A stretch of 64,000 bases of DNA from Casuarina equisetifolia. Its lineage: Eukaryota > Streptophyta > Magnoliopsida > Fagales > Casuarinaceae. Positions 46,618 through 60,091 of the stretch are shown piece after piece. Numbering within the stretch: the stretch's first letter is position 1; the number at the start of each line of letters is the position of its first letter. The notes beneath the pieces were generated by a model. The model was not told where the DNA came from, did not search any database, and saw only the letters and a program-made list of their open reading frames with translations. The stretch is taken from contig CM052362.1 in the NCBI GenBank assembly GCA_028551475.1, positions 22,860,021 through 22,924,020 on the forward strand, read 5' to 3'. The position numbers and the translations under genes are program-made.

Positions 46618-47365
46618 CAGCGTCCTGACTTGCACACGAAGAGCAAGTCAGAGGTGAACTTTCGCTGTCCTCCCTACGCGTGGGCTGGTTAATGAGATGC
46701 TCAGTACATAGCGTGTAGCATGTTGTCTCCTTCCTTACGATTGTATATAATCGCTAGGGTTACATCCTCTGTTCTGAAGCTCTTACATGGGGATTTATCT
46801 TCTCTCCTTACATATGTAATGCACGGTTTACTTGTCAATGAACAAGTTTATCCGAAAATTGGTATTATTTCTCACTAATAATTCTTAAGTTTGAAGTCAT
46901 GGAAAACCCAGTTTGTGCTTTCGTTTGTTTTTCACTTGAAGAGAGATGTCAATAATCTGCAACATTTTTCTCCCTCCCAGATCGTGGGGACCTTGACTTC
47001 CTCGAAACTGCAAAACTTGACACATTACGAGGGCCCAGTTGAGGAAATAGCCAGCATGAGGAGGAGGAAAATTTGAGGGACGACGTTTCGAAGCCTGTAG
47101 CTTTCTTGTTTTATTATTCTCGAGCCTTGACATTGGCTGAGCACTCAGCAGGCGTGAGTATTAAACTTCTTAATGATTACATAATTTAAGTGATTAACAA
47201 TCGGACTCTATCGAATTTCGAAAAATCTTCAATATTTAAGGTTGCAACTTGGCTTTGTCGCACTATTTTTCGTGTAGTGTACCTTAAACAAAACATACTT
47301 GAACAACCTCGGCTTTTACTTGAACAACCTTGGCCTCGCTGCCGATAACCTTTTCACTAATGTTC
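46618..47365. other. Intergenic DNA after the palindrome
   Basis: Possible LTR-like segment up to about 46870 (see the palindrome entry). No gene recognised in the rest. Confidence 0.35.
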
Positions 47366-47779
47366 TTAATTCACTCCACTACCTCGGTGGTGCCCTTTCT
47401 TTTCGCGCACTCGTATTAAATATACACCCTGTGAAAAAGGTAGCAAAAAATAAAGGAAGTGATTCAGATCGATGGATCTTCTTTCCGGGAGAACAGGATC
47501 GATGCACATAATAAATCCTGTTGGAGTTTGCATTTTCTGATATTTATTAATTAAGCTGACACTTGCTCCTTTCGTTTTTCTAATTTCTCTTTGCTTTTTC
47601 CAAACGAGCTTGAAGTTCGCCAGAGCTGCCGGGTGCCAACTAACTCTATGATAGTTTTGAGTAGAACGTGTTTCTTGACGAGTTTGTTCGTGCCATAAAC
47701 AAGTTATGGTCAAGTACATAACAATTATTGAGATCAAGAAGAGAACGCCAACACTATTCCTTTTGTTTCTTGAGGCCAT
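47366..47779 (-). CDS. Doubtful 137-residue protein with N-terminal membrane segment
   Basis: ATG-initiated frame. A short basic start and a hydrophobic helix (VGVLFLISIIVMYLTITCL) could be a signal anchor. A basic stretch (LVWKKQREIRKTKG) follows, and the C-terminal part looks non-coding. No homologue recalled. It may be a chance frame or a real small gene truncated by an unrecognised intron. Confidence 0.25.
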   Translation of the reverse strand: MASRNKRNSVGVLFLISIIVMYLTITCLWHEQTRQETRSTQNYHRVSWHPAALANFKLVWKKQREIRKTKGASVSLINKYQKMQTPTGFIMCIDPVLPERRSIDLNHFLYFLLPFSQGVYLIRVREKKGHHRGSGVN

Positions 47780-48028
47780 CTGAGTCCAATTTTCTGCGTC
47801 TTGGACAAATCAATTCGTTGTGCTTCCTGTTCACATCCGAGCTTAACTTAGTCTCATATTTCCACACGGTTGAAAATGTAAGCGAGCCCCCGCGCGGCCG
47901 GGCGGAGGGGAAGTGGGTTGGGTTGTGTGTTTGTGTTTGTGTAAGTCGCAGTTATGACAGGTCCCTTTCCACATAAATATTTATTCGAGAATGCAAAAGC
48001 CCAAACCTTTTTTCTTTTTCTCTTTCTT
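47780..48028. other. Short spacer before the 480-bp array
   Basis: Includes a GC-rich patch (CCCCGCGCGGCCGGGCGG) at about 47888-47905 and a TGTTTGTG run. Function unknown. Confidence 0.4.
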
Positions 48029-50440
48029 TAACAAACCATTTGTGAACTCCACTCACCATACAACGTAGATTCCTTCTGAGGCAATAAACAAAATATATAT
48101 ATATATAAAAGATCCATTAGGCTTAAAGGAAAAGTTTGTCCGTAACCATGCTGAACATTTTGTCAACTCCACTAACTATACTATGTTGGAGATTCCTTTT
48201 GAGACAATAAACAAAAAAAGTCGTTTATGAAAAAAATATTAAGGAATAAAATATTTTAACTATTCAGGAAGGTTATATTTGACAAAATCAATCCTAATTT
48301 TCACATTATATAATTTGGGTGTAAGTATTTCTACTATCAAAACAAAAAATTTATGAGATTGAAAAAAAGATTTGAAACTTTTTATGAGAGATAGTACAAA
48401 TACACAGTGTTCTCACAAAATAACTTAAAAAATAATTTGCTCACTAAAAAAGGAAAGAGGATTGAGTTATCAAATCTTAAATTTTAGAATATAGTTTTTT
48501 TAACTATTTGTGAACTCCACTAACCATACAACATTGGAGATTCCTTTTGGGGCAATAAAAAATATAAATAAAAAGTTGTTTATAAAAAAAATCCATTAGG
48601 CTTAAAGGAAAAGTTTGTCTATAATCATGTTGAACTTTTTGTGAACACAACTAACTATACTATGTTGGAGATTCCTTTTGAGACAATAAACAAAAAAAGT
48701 TGTTTATGAAAAGATCCACTAGAAGGTTGAGGAATAAAATATTTTAGCCATTTAGGAAGGTTACATTAGGCAAAATCAATCTTAATTTCCACATCTATAC
48801 TTTGGGTGCAAGTATTTCTACTACCAAAATAAAAAATTTATAAGATTGAAAAAATGATTCGAAGCTTTTTATGAGCAGATAATACAAATACACAACTTTC
48901 TCATAAAGTAGCTTGGCAAATAATTTGCCCACTAAAGAAGGAAAAGGGATTGGGTTATCAAATATTAAACTTTGGAATAAAGTTCTTTTAACTATTTGTG
49001 AACTCCACTAACCATACAACATTGGAGATTCCTTCTAAGGCAATAAACAAGAAAAAAGTTTATTTATAAAAAGATCCATTAGGCTTAAAGGAAAAGTTTG
49101 TCCGTAATCATGCTGAAATTTTTGTCAACTCCACTAACTATACTATGTTGGAGATTCCTTTTGAAACAATAAACAAAAAAAGTTGTTTATGAAAAGATCC
49201 ACTAGAAGGTTGAGGAATAAAATATTTTAGCTATTTAGGAAGGTTACATTAGGCAAAATCAATCTTAATTTCCACATCTATACTTTGGGTGCAAGTATTT
49301 CTACTACCAAAATAAAAAATTTATAAGATTGAAAAAATGATTCGAAACTTTTTATGGGCAGATAATACAAATACACAACTTTCTCACAAAGTAACTTGGC
49401 AAATAATTTGCCCACTAAAGAAGGAAAAAGGATTGGGTTATCAAATATTAAACTTTGGAATAAAGTTCTTTTAACTATTTGTGAACTCCACTAACCATAC
49501 AACATTGGAGATTCCTTCTAAGGCAATAAACAAAAAAAAATTATTTATAAAAAGATCCATTAGGCTTAAAGGAAAAGTTTGTCCGTAATCATACTGAAAT
49601 TTTTGTCAACTCCACTAACTATACTACATTGGAGATTCCTTTTAAGATAATAAACAAAAAAAAAGTTGTTTATAAAAAGTTCCACTAGTAGGTTGAGCAA
49701 TAAAATATTTTAACTATTCAAGAAGGTTATATTTGACAAAATTAGTCTTAATTTCCACATCTATACTTTAGGTACAAGTATTTCTACTACCAAAATAAAA
49801 AATTTATACAATTGAAAAATATTCAAATTTTTTATAGGCAAATAGTACAAATACACAGCATTCTCACAAAATAGCTTAACAAATAATTTGCTTGCTAAAG
49901 AAGAAAAGGGGATTGGGCTATCAAATCTTAAACTTTGTAATAAAGTTATTGTAACTATTTGTGAACTCCACTAACCATACATTGTTGGAGATTCCTTCTA
50001 AGGCAATAAACAAACAAAAAAAAGTTGTTTATAAAATGTTCCATTAGGCTTAAAGGAAAAGTTTTCTGTAATCATGTTGAACTTTTTGTGAACTCCACTA
50101 ACTATATTAAGTTAGAGATTCCTTTTGAGACAATAAACAAAAAAAGTTGCTTATGAAAATATCAACTAGAAGGTTAAGGAATAAAATATTTTAGCTATTC
50201 AGGAAGGCTACATTTGGCAAAATCAATCCTAATTTTCACCTCTATACTTTGGGTGCAAGTATCTCTACTACCAAAAAAAATAATATATAAGATTGAAAAA
50301 AAGATCCGAAACTTTTTTATGGGTGGATAGTACAAATATACAGCATTCTCACAACGTAACTTGACAAATAATTTGCTCACTAAAGAAGGAAAGGGGATTG
50401 GGTTATCAAATCTTAAACATTGGAATAAAGTTCTTTTAAG
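48029..50440. repeat. Five-unit tandem array of about 480 bp with embedded LINE fragment
   Basis: Unit starts (CCATTTGTGAACTCCACT or TAACTATTTGTGAACTCCAC) are at 48029, 48501, 48990, 49472 and 49952, giving periods of 472, 489, 482 and 480. Each unit contains two related sub-repeats (TTTGTGAACTCCACTAACCA and TTTTGTCAACTCCACTAACT, about 118 bp apart). These are followed by about 220 bp homologous to the LINE reverse-transcriptase region at 26560-26790 (GGCAAAATCAATCTTAATTT … GGATTGGGTTATCAAATATT). Units at 48990 and 49472 are nearly identical; the outer ones are more diverged. All frames are broken. Confidence 0.9.
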
Positions 50441-51055
50441 ACATATGATTTAATATCTCATTGATCTCTTAGACTCTTCCTCATGAAATAATTAGATTTA
50501 CAATACAAAATGTTAAAAAACTCTAGTAATATAGCTTGATACAAAAAAATTTCATGATATGCAATTGGAAAGTTCTTCTCAAACTAAGGTTGCTCTTAAC
50601 TTAGTATTTTATAGGTCTATCTATTTCTGTAAAGAAATTTACAAGGACCTTTGATTGGTTAATGAAAAAGTGGATGGATATTATCTAATTTTGATTAGTA
50701 ACATCAACAAACATAATTTCATTAAATAGCTAGTTTATTAATATCGACTTTCTATAATAGAAAAAAAAAATTGTACAATGGCTCCCTTCAATTAACTTAT
50801 ATTGTCATTTATGTTAGTCCTAAGTCAAAAATAAGCTTTTTTTTTAATATATATAGATAAGGATGATTTGAAAGACTATTCTAACTTAAAATGGGGTCTA
50901 ATGTCATATTGAAAGATGAAATAAAGAATTGTAATAGATGATCAAAGAAACTAAATGAAAATATTTAGTTGTAAAACTTCTTAAAATACCTTGTTTTATT
51001 TGCATTTACTATATATGAGCTAAACATAATAGAAAATGATTTTAGAACTTAAAAA
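50441..51055 (+). mobile_element. Degenerate LINE 3' part adjoining the array
   Basis: Continues the LINE homology from the last array unit, paralleling 26800-27400: GGAAAGTTCTTCTCAAACTA near 50567, CATAATTTCATTAAATAGCT near 50711, CTTATATTGTCATTT near 50798. Strongly mutated. It shows that the array arose inside a LINE copy. Confidence 0.75.
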
Positions 51056-54000
51056 AAAATGAAAGAAAATATCCACCAGGCTTAAACGACAAGATTGTAT
51101 GTAATCATGCTAAATTTTATCTCATACATAATGCTTGAACTAAGTATGTCTTTATGTTTGCATAGACATATTTAAGTTCAAAATAAGGTCATAAGATCTA
51201 TTATTATTTATTTAACTTACATGTGTGAAATAACCCATCTTGTTGCGTATTTACGTTCTCCCATGAAAGCCCATGTTTAATTGGTTTTGCATAGTACGTT
51301 TTGGATGAGGGAGTTAAGTGGTATAATGCCAAGCGAAGTAAAATAAAACAAAAACAATGGTGAAATGAAAATTATAAGTTGATATCTACGTAAGCAAAAG
51401 GAAAAAGAAAAGATATTGCATTGCACATAGCACAGTAAAAAATATGTGGGGGGTGGCGATGGCGAGTTCTAGAAGGTGATGTGAGTAATTAAGAGAAGGA
51501 AAAGGTAGAAAAAGGTGAATGGGGAAAGGCTTTCAAGCCGGCAAAATACAAGAGCTGAGAAATTTGAAAGGAACTGACACTGAAAGTAGGAGATAGAGAC
51601 GAAGGAACGTGAGTTGAAGTTTTTTATGTTGAATATATTTCGAGTGTACGTCAATTGGGTATACGAGTTATCCTTTATTTAAGCTATAGTGGAGACTTTA
51701 TTATAATAACACGATAGTGATAGGTTTCTTAATAATAAAAGGGTTATCTATATTAAAAAGATTCTCAATAATGGGTGGATGGAACCCAATTGTAGTTTGC
51801 AGACCAATTTGTGAAACGGTCCTCATAAGCGACTTTTGGTGAAAAGATTAGTAGAGGAAATGAGAATAAATAAAGATTAACGCGTGAAAGGTGTGAATTC
51901 TATCCATAACCATTGAAAGTATTTTGGCTCTCTCGCAATAACCCAAGTTCACCAAATGAATGCCAACACTATTACCAAAGTGCTAAGAATGCAAAAAATT
52001 AAAAAATTAAAAAATTCATATGAAAGGGGACGACCCCTTGAAAGTAAGAAAACATCTCATCCCATAAATAATGAAAGGAGAAGGTGATAAACATAGATTG
52101 CTAAAGGTGTGTGTTAGAGATTGTCTCATATCGGTTTCCTATGGTGTGTGTTAGAGATTGTCTCTTTACAAGGCCTTTTGAGGATTTAGATCCGCTTCTT
52201 ATATGGTATTGGAGTAGGTTTGGTGGGTTGTGCCATGTGAATTGGTCATCCTTGTTTGGTTGGTCCCCATCATGATTACCGTCCAAATGTGGTGTATCTC
52301 CACGTTTGTTCCTGACATGCTGCACATGCATAGGAGTGTTGGAGAGTGTCCCACATTGGGACTATCTCCAATAATGTGTGTCATCTTATGTCAATAACAT
52401 GAAGATGAGTTTTTAGTTTTATAAATAGTGAGAATATTGTTCAGTGAAATTTAAATGCAAGTGAACATGTCGAACAAGTAATATAATGATAAGAAAGATA
52501 TCGTCCCACAAAGATTGGTGATTATTAGACTAACTAATTACTAATAGTAAATAACTCCTAGGATTTATCTAACAAATCCAAATGATAAATGATAAATTAA
52601 CTAATTAAATATAAGAAAATTAAATACACAAAATATGTTAGAGCATATGATATCATTATAATTACTAGGTATTAATATTGATTATTTATGCTTGCAAAAG
52701 AAATAATATTTATATGATAGCGAAACTTCTTAATTTATTCACTATCCTATGTCTAGATATAATGAACTTATTTAGTTCATTAATTCATTATATCTCTACA
52801 TATGAATTAAAACAAACTAAATGCATTAAGATCTATAAACATTTTCAGTTTACACCAAAAGCCACACAAAAAATATGGTATATATCTATCCATATTTAAT
52901 TTATAGTTACATATTACAAAAAGCAACTGCATATCATCTCATGTCAATCTCAAACATGCAAATCAGATCATTTAAATGGTAGCTAATCACTTAAAAGCAT
53001 TAAACACTGTAACATGTAACTTTACAAAAATAAAATATCTTGCAAAACATAAATAATCATAAGATTCATATCATCATAATTAGGTTACATCGTAATTCTA
53101 ACAAAAATAAACTAAAACATAAAGAAATAATGAGGAAGAACAATAATAGAAAATAAATAAGGCATCTTGAATCCAAGAACAAGAAGTATGTCACCATTTT
53201 TGTCTTCTCTTCAAAAAACCTTGAATTTTTGGCCTTTCTCTTGAGTTATGCTCAATTTCCTCCTCCTCCTTTCTTTTGCCTCTTCTCTTCTCTTAAATAG
53301 GATTTAGGTTTAGACTTATCTCCTATCCCAGTAGAACTAGGTTTTAGAGACCTAAAACAATTGGGTTTTAAACTCCTAAATTAATTGAGATTTGAATTCC
53401 TTACATGACTGGATTTCTATTTATTTAGAAAACCTAACAACAACATAAAATCTAATAACAATCATCCAAAGCCCAAGCCCATCTTGACTCTCTTGATCTT
53501 GATATTACGATTTTGCCACACAATAAGCATCAGGTTCTCCAATTATCATCTCTTTTCTCCTTGCCTCCTTGTGCTACATAAACAAAATAAATTTATGTAA
53601 ATAAAGATGAGTTCAAATGTTTTCTCACATTTATTAAAGTTATTTATAACCTAAAATAGGTAAAATAACTCTATAAAATAGAGTTATCAAATACCATATT
53701 CAGGTGTAAGAGCTCATCTTAACAAAAATTGCTAACAAGTGAGAAAACTTCATTACTTATAAATCTTAAGGTTATCTTCACATCACCAATATGAAACAAC
53801 ACTCACTTTTAATATAAAATTTTATTCCCAGGTCATAATTATGTTGCATGGTAGTTGAGTGAGGATTCATCTTAATTTATTTATGACATAATTATGATTA
53901 TATTATCTTGAATTTGATAATTTATCTATATATGTATATGTATGTATGTATGTATTTCTATAGTTTCAAGTTGGAATTTAGAAGTGTTGAGTTGAACTAA

Positions 54001-56292
54001 CTATAGTCTCTCCTTCCCACCTACAAGGCTGACATAATATTCTTGCTCCAGTCTCTTATGTTTTTAGTATTCTCTTCCTGATCATATCAATCTAAGTTTT
54101 TGTAAACACGTTCATGTTGATCCGAGGTAGTGGAGGTGTAACCAAAGAAAGCAAAACCTTTTTAAGAAAAAAGGGAAAGCGACCTGGGCAAAAGTTATCC
54201 CAAGTCGTGAAGGCTTATCTCGCCAATATATAAACTTGCTTGTGACTTCGCCGTACTATCTTCACTGTCTTCCACGAGAAGCACGAGGAGCGACAGTCTT
54301 ATGATTTTTTTCTAACAACTGCGCCGAACTTAGTTGGTGCCAGATATTGTCCAGATCATGTCCTTAATATTTTAATAAATAAATAAATAAAAACCAAGCA
54401 TTAGCAAGTCTTCAATATTCTGCTTTAGACCCATTGCTCAATAATTAGAGTTTCCTTTCACGAGACTTAGTATAAAAGGGAAGTAATGCCGCTTTGCTAG
54501 CTGCTTAGTTGTCTTGTTTTAGGCGCAATTAGTGGCACTCAAAACATTATGGGGTATTTTTTTATGATACAAGACAATGAAGATATGCTTAAAGAAAAAG
54601 CAAATAGGAGCATAAAAAGATTACATACCTAGTGCGAGGTTGTTGATGTTATTGTCCTCTTTCTCTTATGATAACTTAGATCTTGGAACACTTTTTGGTC
54701 GTATATTGCATCGATTCGATTTGCTCTTTTACAATTTTCAAGGTTTAGATCCAAATCAGGGTTATTGTGGAAGGTTCTTACAGTGGTTAAACTAATTATG
54801 ACGGCGTTACTTCTCAAGTGACAATATACGACCAAAACTTAGTTGTAAAACTTAGTTGTTCCTTCCGAGGTAAAGTTGTTAACTTGTCGCTTCTAATAAA
54901 TCAATGTCCAAATCTCGAAAACATGGTCTAGTTTGTTATATACAGTACCTGCAGCTGTAAAATTCCACACTTCACAAACAATTGTTGTTGTTTGTATTCT
55001 TTATGGTGAAAACAAACTCTCCTACATAAATAAAGACTAAGTTAGTACAAAAGAGAAAACACTCATTATTGTGATGCTTCCATTCTGTAACACAGTCCAC
55101 CTATGAAGCATTCCCACAGGAAGGAGGAGACGCTAAACGAGTGAAGCAAGTTGAACCACGTAGTAGCTTAGGAAAGTGCGCAATTCTTCAAATATGGGAC
55201 AGGGGAGAACTTTACTGGACATGGAATTATTTTGTTGGGGAAAGTGGAATAGTTATTGAAAGTGGAGTAGTGGGATACCAAGTAGCAGTTAGTGGTCTTA
55301 GGCCAATTAATAACTAGTATTTAAAGGATCGGTAGTGGAATAAAAACTCTCATGTTATTATACAATTCAGTTACTTATTTAGTATTTCATTTATGAGGTG
55401 TTATTCAACTTTATACTAAAGGTTGAAGGTATCGGATCATACTTTGTTTAGATATCGATCCAATAGTCCAACCTAGATCTCCTCTGACTCATTCTCATGG
55501 TCAAACACTTAGTGACCCATTTAGACCCCTAAAGAGGTTTGGTCCTCCACCGTGTCAGCCGTCCGCACTTCAGGCCATCATGGGTCTAGCTGCCACCAAC
55601 CCATCCTAGAAGGTGGCAAAGCACTCGAGCATTTTCAACTCAATTGTAGTTAATGTGTAAAGTTTCGGACTCAGACCAATGACGCCTTTGGTTGAGGCAG
55701 AATATTGGGCTTGGTTGGGCTAGCTGAGCTTTTGGGTCACCACTATTCAACTCCAATTGGACTAGGCTGGAGAAGAAACGGTCTAGCACTGACCCTCCGT
55801 GCCAACATCCCATAGATGTAGGCCATTTTCAGATTACAAGCTTCAGGCACCTAAAAATCTGCCCTGAGCTTGGTCTGTCACGGGCTCACCCAAAAGCTGG
55901 AGAATGGGGTAGGGACAAGAATTATGTCCATTATACTCGGCAAAAATTGACTTGTGCAGATGATTCTTTGGACCTCTCTCCTATGGGAGAATATGCACTT
56001 CAACAAAAGTGAGTCAGATAGTTTCTTTTTTATTTAGGTAAAGGGGAATTTTGGAGGTGAGAGGTGTAAACTTTGGACCCCTTGCCTAGCAACTGAGCTA
56101 AGTGAGCCAGACAGTGATCTAGAGAGAGAAAGGAAAGTAAAGGGAATAAATATTATGATGCAAAAGGGTGACTTAATTTTCAAGACTCCTTGATAAAAAG
56201 ATGGTTTTGTACACTACTGAAACTAACATAAACACATCTAAAACATCTTTTAAATTTGCTTTTCAGAATCCTTGACAATGATATGACTAGTA
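51056..56292. other. Gene-poor DNA with LTR-like remnants
   Basis: No gene. 52100-52440 contains phrases common in plant LTR elements (TGTTAGAGATTGTCTC, repeated; TGGTATTGGAGTAGG; GTGTCCCACATTGGGAC). 55270-55440 has an LTR-like run ending near GGTATCGGATCA. A (TATG)n tract lies at 53936-53954. None can be bounded as an element. Confidence 0.35.
54693..54837. repeat. Inverted repeat with 16-bp perfect arms
   Basis: TTTTGGTCGTATATTG at 54693-54708 pairs with CAATATACGACCAAAA at 54822-54837, leaving a 113-bp loop. No protein or RNA family was recognised. Confidence 0.75.
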
Positions 56293-58990
56293 CTATCTGG
56301 AATTTTTACTGCCACATGGTTCTTGCTTTTGGTTCAAATCCAGATGGATAGCCTTGGCTGATGCTACAGCAGAGTCTCGTCTCTCAACTGTTTTTTTCAG
56401 CTCTCCGACCTTCTCTGACAGCAATCTGACATTGGAGTTGGTAGACTGGACCAGTTTGTTTGCAGTTTCCAGTGCGGAGCATAACTACTAGAAGGAAAAA
56501 GATTTTATTAAAAATAAAAAGGTAGGTAAGGTTAGCAAGATGCTCAAAATAAAGAAAAAGGCCTTTGTAAATGAAATGGCCTTTTTAAAACAGCTTGAGG
56601 GAGAAGGGAGAGGCAACATCTCAAGTTTCCCGCAGTGGAACACATTCTTGTGGGAATTGTGTGAATGTGTGAAAAGTTCTCAATTGTGAAACGGCTACTA
56701 GTATTCAGTCTAAAACTTAAATCAGCGTCCAAAGCAAAGATGGAACTAGGAATTAATTCAGAGGGGCTACCATTGATAAAGACAAAATTGTCCTAGGCCA
56801 CAAGGCGTAATACAACAATAATATTATTAAGAGAGTGATATGTGATGGATCCAATGATAAAATTGTAAAGACCATATTATGCATACTGGCATAGAATAGT
56901 TTAACACATACTACCCTTCAGTACACGTGAACTATACCTTTAGGGTTAGAGCTGTCCACGAGTGGTCTGAACCAGAAAATGCATCGTCTAAGCGGTCATA
57001 GTCTTCCTGAAGCAGAAATAAATAGAATTAGGTTCTTCCTGCTGTAGAATGGACATCGACTGGACATTAAAAGTTGGGAAGAAAGGACTATTTCTGGCAG
57101 ATTTGAAACTCTTTATCCGCAATCACTAAGATTACCCTTACTTCAGAACCGAAGTCCAAAAAGGAAAAATTTACAGGATCAAACCTAAGTCTACACTGGA
57201 GCTCCAAGTCATTCATGCAACACACTCTCCTATATATTTTGCATCCAGAAATATGGTGCTCTTCAAATTGGCTTTTACGACCCAATACTTTGAGTACGTA
57301 AATATTTCAGTTTTTCATTGTTATATATTCTCAGTGGCTGGAATGGAATTAAGAATGTAAGCCTTAAATTAGCTAGGCCCATACTCCAAGATAAGATAAC
57401 GGTGGGCAATGGCCAAACAGAAGTTATCTTACAGGCCACAGTCGGTCCACTTTTTTGAAGACAATGTGCCCTTGAAGGAAATTATTTGCAAAGAGGTTAA
57501 ACCTTTCAGTTCCAATGCTTATTGCAAGGCGCACCATTTTGGATTGAAGTCTTCATGAATGCCAAAAGGGTCTTCAAGGTAGCAAAATTTGAACAAAACA
57601 TGAAAAACGCACGTTCAAGATGGACTGGTAATGAATAACAATGATGAACAACTTTCCACATAAGGAGGGGAAAGATCATTCAACTTGGAGACTCACGGCG
57701 AAGAGTGGAAGGCTAGAAAAGGTGAGTTGAGAGTGAGAGAAAAATGGCCTACAAATAAACCAAAGATAAGGGTCCACATAAAGCTAATGGGAAATAAGAT
57801 GACATTACACTAGTGGTTGAAAATAAGAATTAACTTGTGTATAGAATTTAGAATCAGAAGAAATCCAGAAAATCACACCATTACACTTGGTATTCTGTTT
57901 TCCATTTACATGGACAGGATATTAACACCTGATAAAATTAATGAAGATAAAATTGGCCTCTTCTCAGTGGCCAAAAGATAAGAAGACTCAAAATCACCAC
58001 AAGACATAGAGGTGATATGACATGGATACAGCAATATGAAAATTTTTGAAAAACATACAGTACCAATCCATATAAATCAATCACTCGATGAATATACATC
58101 TATAAGTGTCACATAGTATCTCAAAAGTATCCAACTTCAAATTTGTAAATCTCCTATGACGGATGCAAATTAGACATGCATCCAAGTGTGTCCAAGCTAC
58201 ACCCACCATAGAAACAGGTCAGACATAAAATACTTCAGCCTTTTGAAGTAACCCTGCTTCCTAAGCCAAAAGATTTCAGCGCATGGATCAACATCAATTT
58301 TCGAGATTTAATGTTCTACCAACTAATAACCCGGACGAAATGTGCCATCCTACCAGTTCAGTTTAGCTAATGCAACAGATGACACACGAAATTTTACTCA
58401 ATGAGACCTTTTCACAGCTCCATGTCAGAGGTTGATACAGCTTCCCATAATACGACTTAGCATCTGTGTATATATATAAGATCTATAGCGCAATTTGACC
58501 ACAAACTACGAACCCCGTATCATCAAGCTCAGAATGCAACCTCAAATTCCAGCCATTACTCATCAATTTATCATTATAAACCTTGAAAGTTCCTTACCTG
58601 CTAACCAATATTTTGAATCATCGTTATAACCTTCTAATTGTATACAATTAGCGTACAACACATTTCTTTCTACTTGAACAATTGGTTCAAGTGCCCCAAT
58701 GCGAACTCCCCAAGATCTAGTATAATCATAGAAGAATCCACCTTTAACAATACATAGGGGACGGATAAATTCCACCAGAAATTCGGAACTGAACGAACGA
58801 CAAAGCGAACCTGGAAGAGCTTGGTGAGGTCCAAGTCCTGCGCTTGAGGGGTGTCAATGGGTCCAGAAATGGAAGAGGAAGACGACGAGATAGGTGTTTC
58901 AGGGTGGCTGGGAGGAGCAGCACCGTCTGATTCGCCAAGATCGCTGAGCAGATCGCCAATGCATAGAAGCGGACCTCCAATTCCTTTCAT
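56293..58990 (-). CDS. Small conserved coiled-coil protein of unknown function
   Basis: Three exons, all phase 0: 58811-58990, 56938-57006 and 56293-56484; 146 residues. Splice sites are CAG|GTTCGC, TTCAG|GAAGAC, AAG|GTATAG and CTAG|TTATGC. The protein starts MKGIGGPLLCIGDLLSDLGE, then has a Ser/Pro-rich linker, DLDLTKLFQ, the central EDYDRLDDAFSGSDHSWTAL segment, and a coiled-coil tail (LCSALETANKLV … VRLLSEKVGELKKTVERRDS). The HSWTALTLKLCSALETA core is familiar from uncharacterised plant proteins, and I do not know a function. A short extra exon within the 1.8-kb intron 1 cannot be excluded. It lies head-to-head with the gene at 60092, about 1.1 kb away. Confidence 0.75.
57007..58810 (-). 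other. First intron of the coiled-coil gene
   Basis: 1804-base GT-AG intron; no inserted element recognised. Confidence 0.55.
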
Positions 58991-60091
58991 CTTCCGTTAT
59001 TAGCAATCAAGCTTTCCTTTCCCTGCCAGTGTATAGGTTAGCTTAACTAAGCTGGGCTTCGCTGTCCACAAGGCCAATGCATTGGGCTTGGCCATGGCGG
59101 TGCGGACGAGTTCACTTCTTCATAGTAAAGCCCATCCATTGTTTCAAGATTCTTACGCAAGTGGTTTTTTAACTTAACTAATACACAAAAGCTTTTGATC
59201 ACCACTTGCTCTGTTTTGCTTTGTTTTCTGTTCTCAATTGCTCCAAAGAAAAAGAACAGATAATTACACACAAAAAAAAAGAGAATAAAAATTTTTAAAC
59301 ATTTCTAACTTTTTTACCTTAAAACTGATTATTGAATAAAAATTATAAAGAGAATCTCATTATAAAATATTTTAATACATTAACTTATTTTAATTATGTG
59401 ATGATTCTCAATACATGCAAGCAAGTAGATGTTGTTTTGTCAAACCCTAACAGGTAGTCCCTTTGGTCGTGGGTTCGAGTCCCCTCCCCTTCATTGGATG
59501 TGTGTGTAAAAAAAATAAAAATAAGTAAATATTATTTTTTAGGTCAGTCTTTATAATTAAGTAAAACATAACTTATTTTTTGTTAATGGGTTAATAATTT
59601 TTATTTATTTATTTATTTAATAAATGCACACATGCAAAGAGGGAGAGGGAGGTGTCAATCAAGATTATTAACTTCTCAAGATTTAAGTTTTGGTTCGACA
59701 TCTTATATTCTTAAATTCTCTTTTACCTAAAAAAGTTCCTCGGCTTTGAGGTAAAAATAAATAAATACTTGCCCATAAAGATTATGATTGAGGGTCCATG
59801 ATATGGAACGGGAACCGGAACCGGGTCCGGGTTGGAAGTTGGACAGGGCCGCCTGATCACATTTTCTCAGCAGAGTGTGCTGCCTCCTGTGTCTTCTCCG
59901 AAAGGGTTTTGATAAGGCGAGCTTTGAACGTTGGATTTCATCGCAGGTGTAAAGGGGATTTCAAATATCTACCTCGGCTTTCGCAGGTTTGGGGGTTTGG
60001 CCTTCTGGGTATTAACAGAGTTCACATGTACTATACAGTTTCATGATTGGGATTAATCACAGCGAAGAGTGGAACAGGTTGACGAGCGGGA
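58991..60091. other. Shared upstream region between two divergent genes
   Basis: The ends are probably the promoters and 5' UTRs of both genes. At about 59440-59520 a B-box-like GGGTTCGAGTCC is followed by an A-rich tail, as in tRNA-derived SINEs, but no clear A box was found. AT-rich in the middle; GC-richer from 59790. Confidence 0.45.

Noticed and set aside
48029..50440. CRISPR-like array
   Set aside because: Units are about 480 bp without unique short spacers, in plant nuclear DNA, and contain LINE sequence.
59440..59520. tRNA gene
   Set aside because: A B-box-like sequence is present, but no cloverleaf or clear A box; at best a SINE or tRNA relic.
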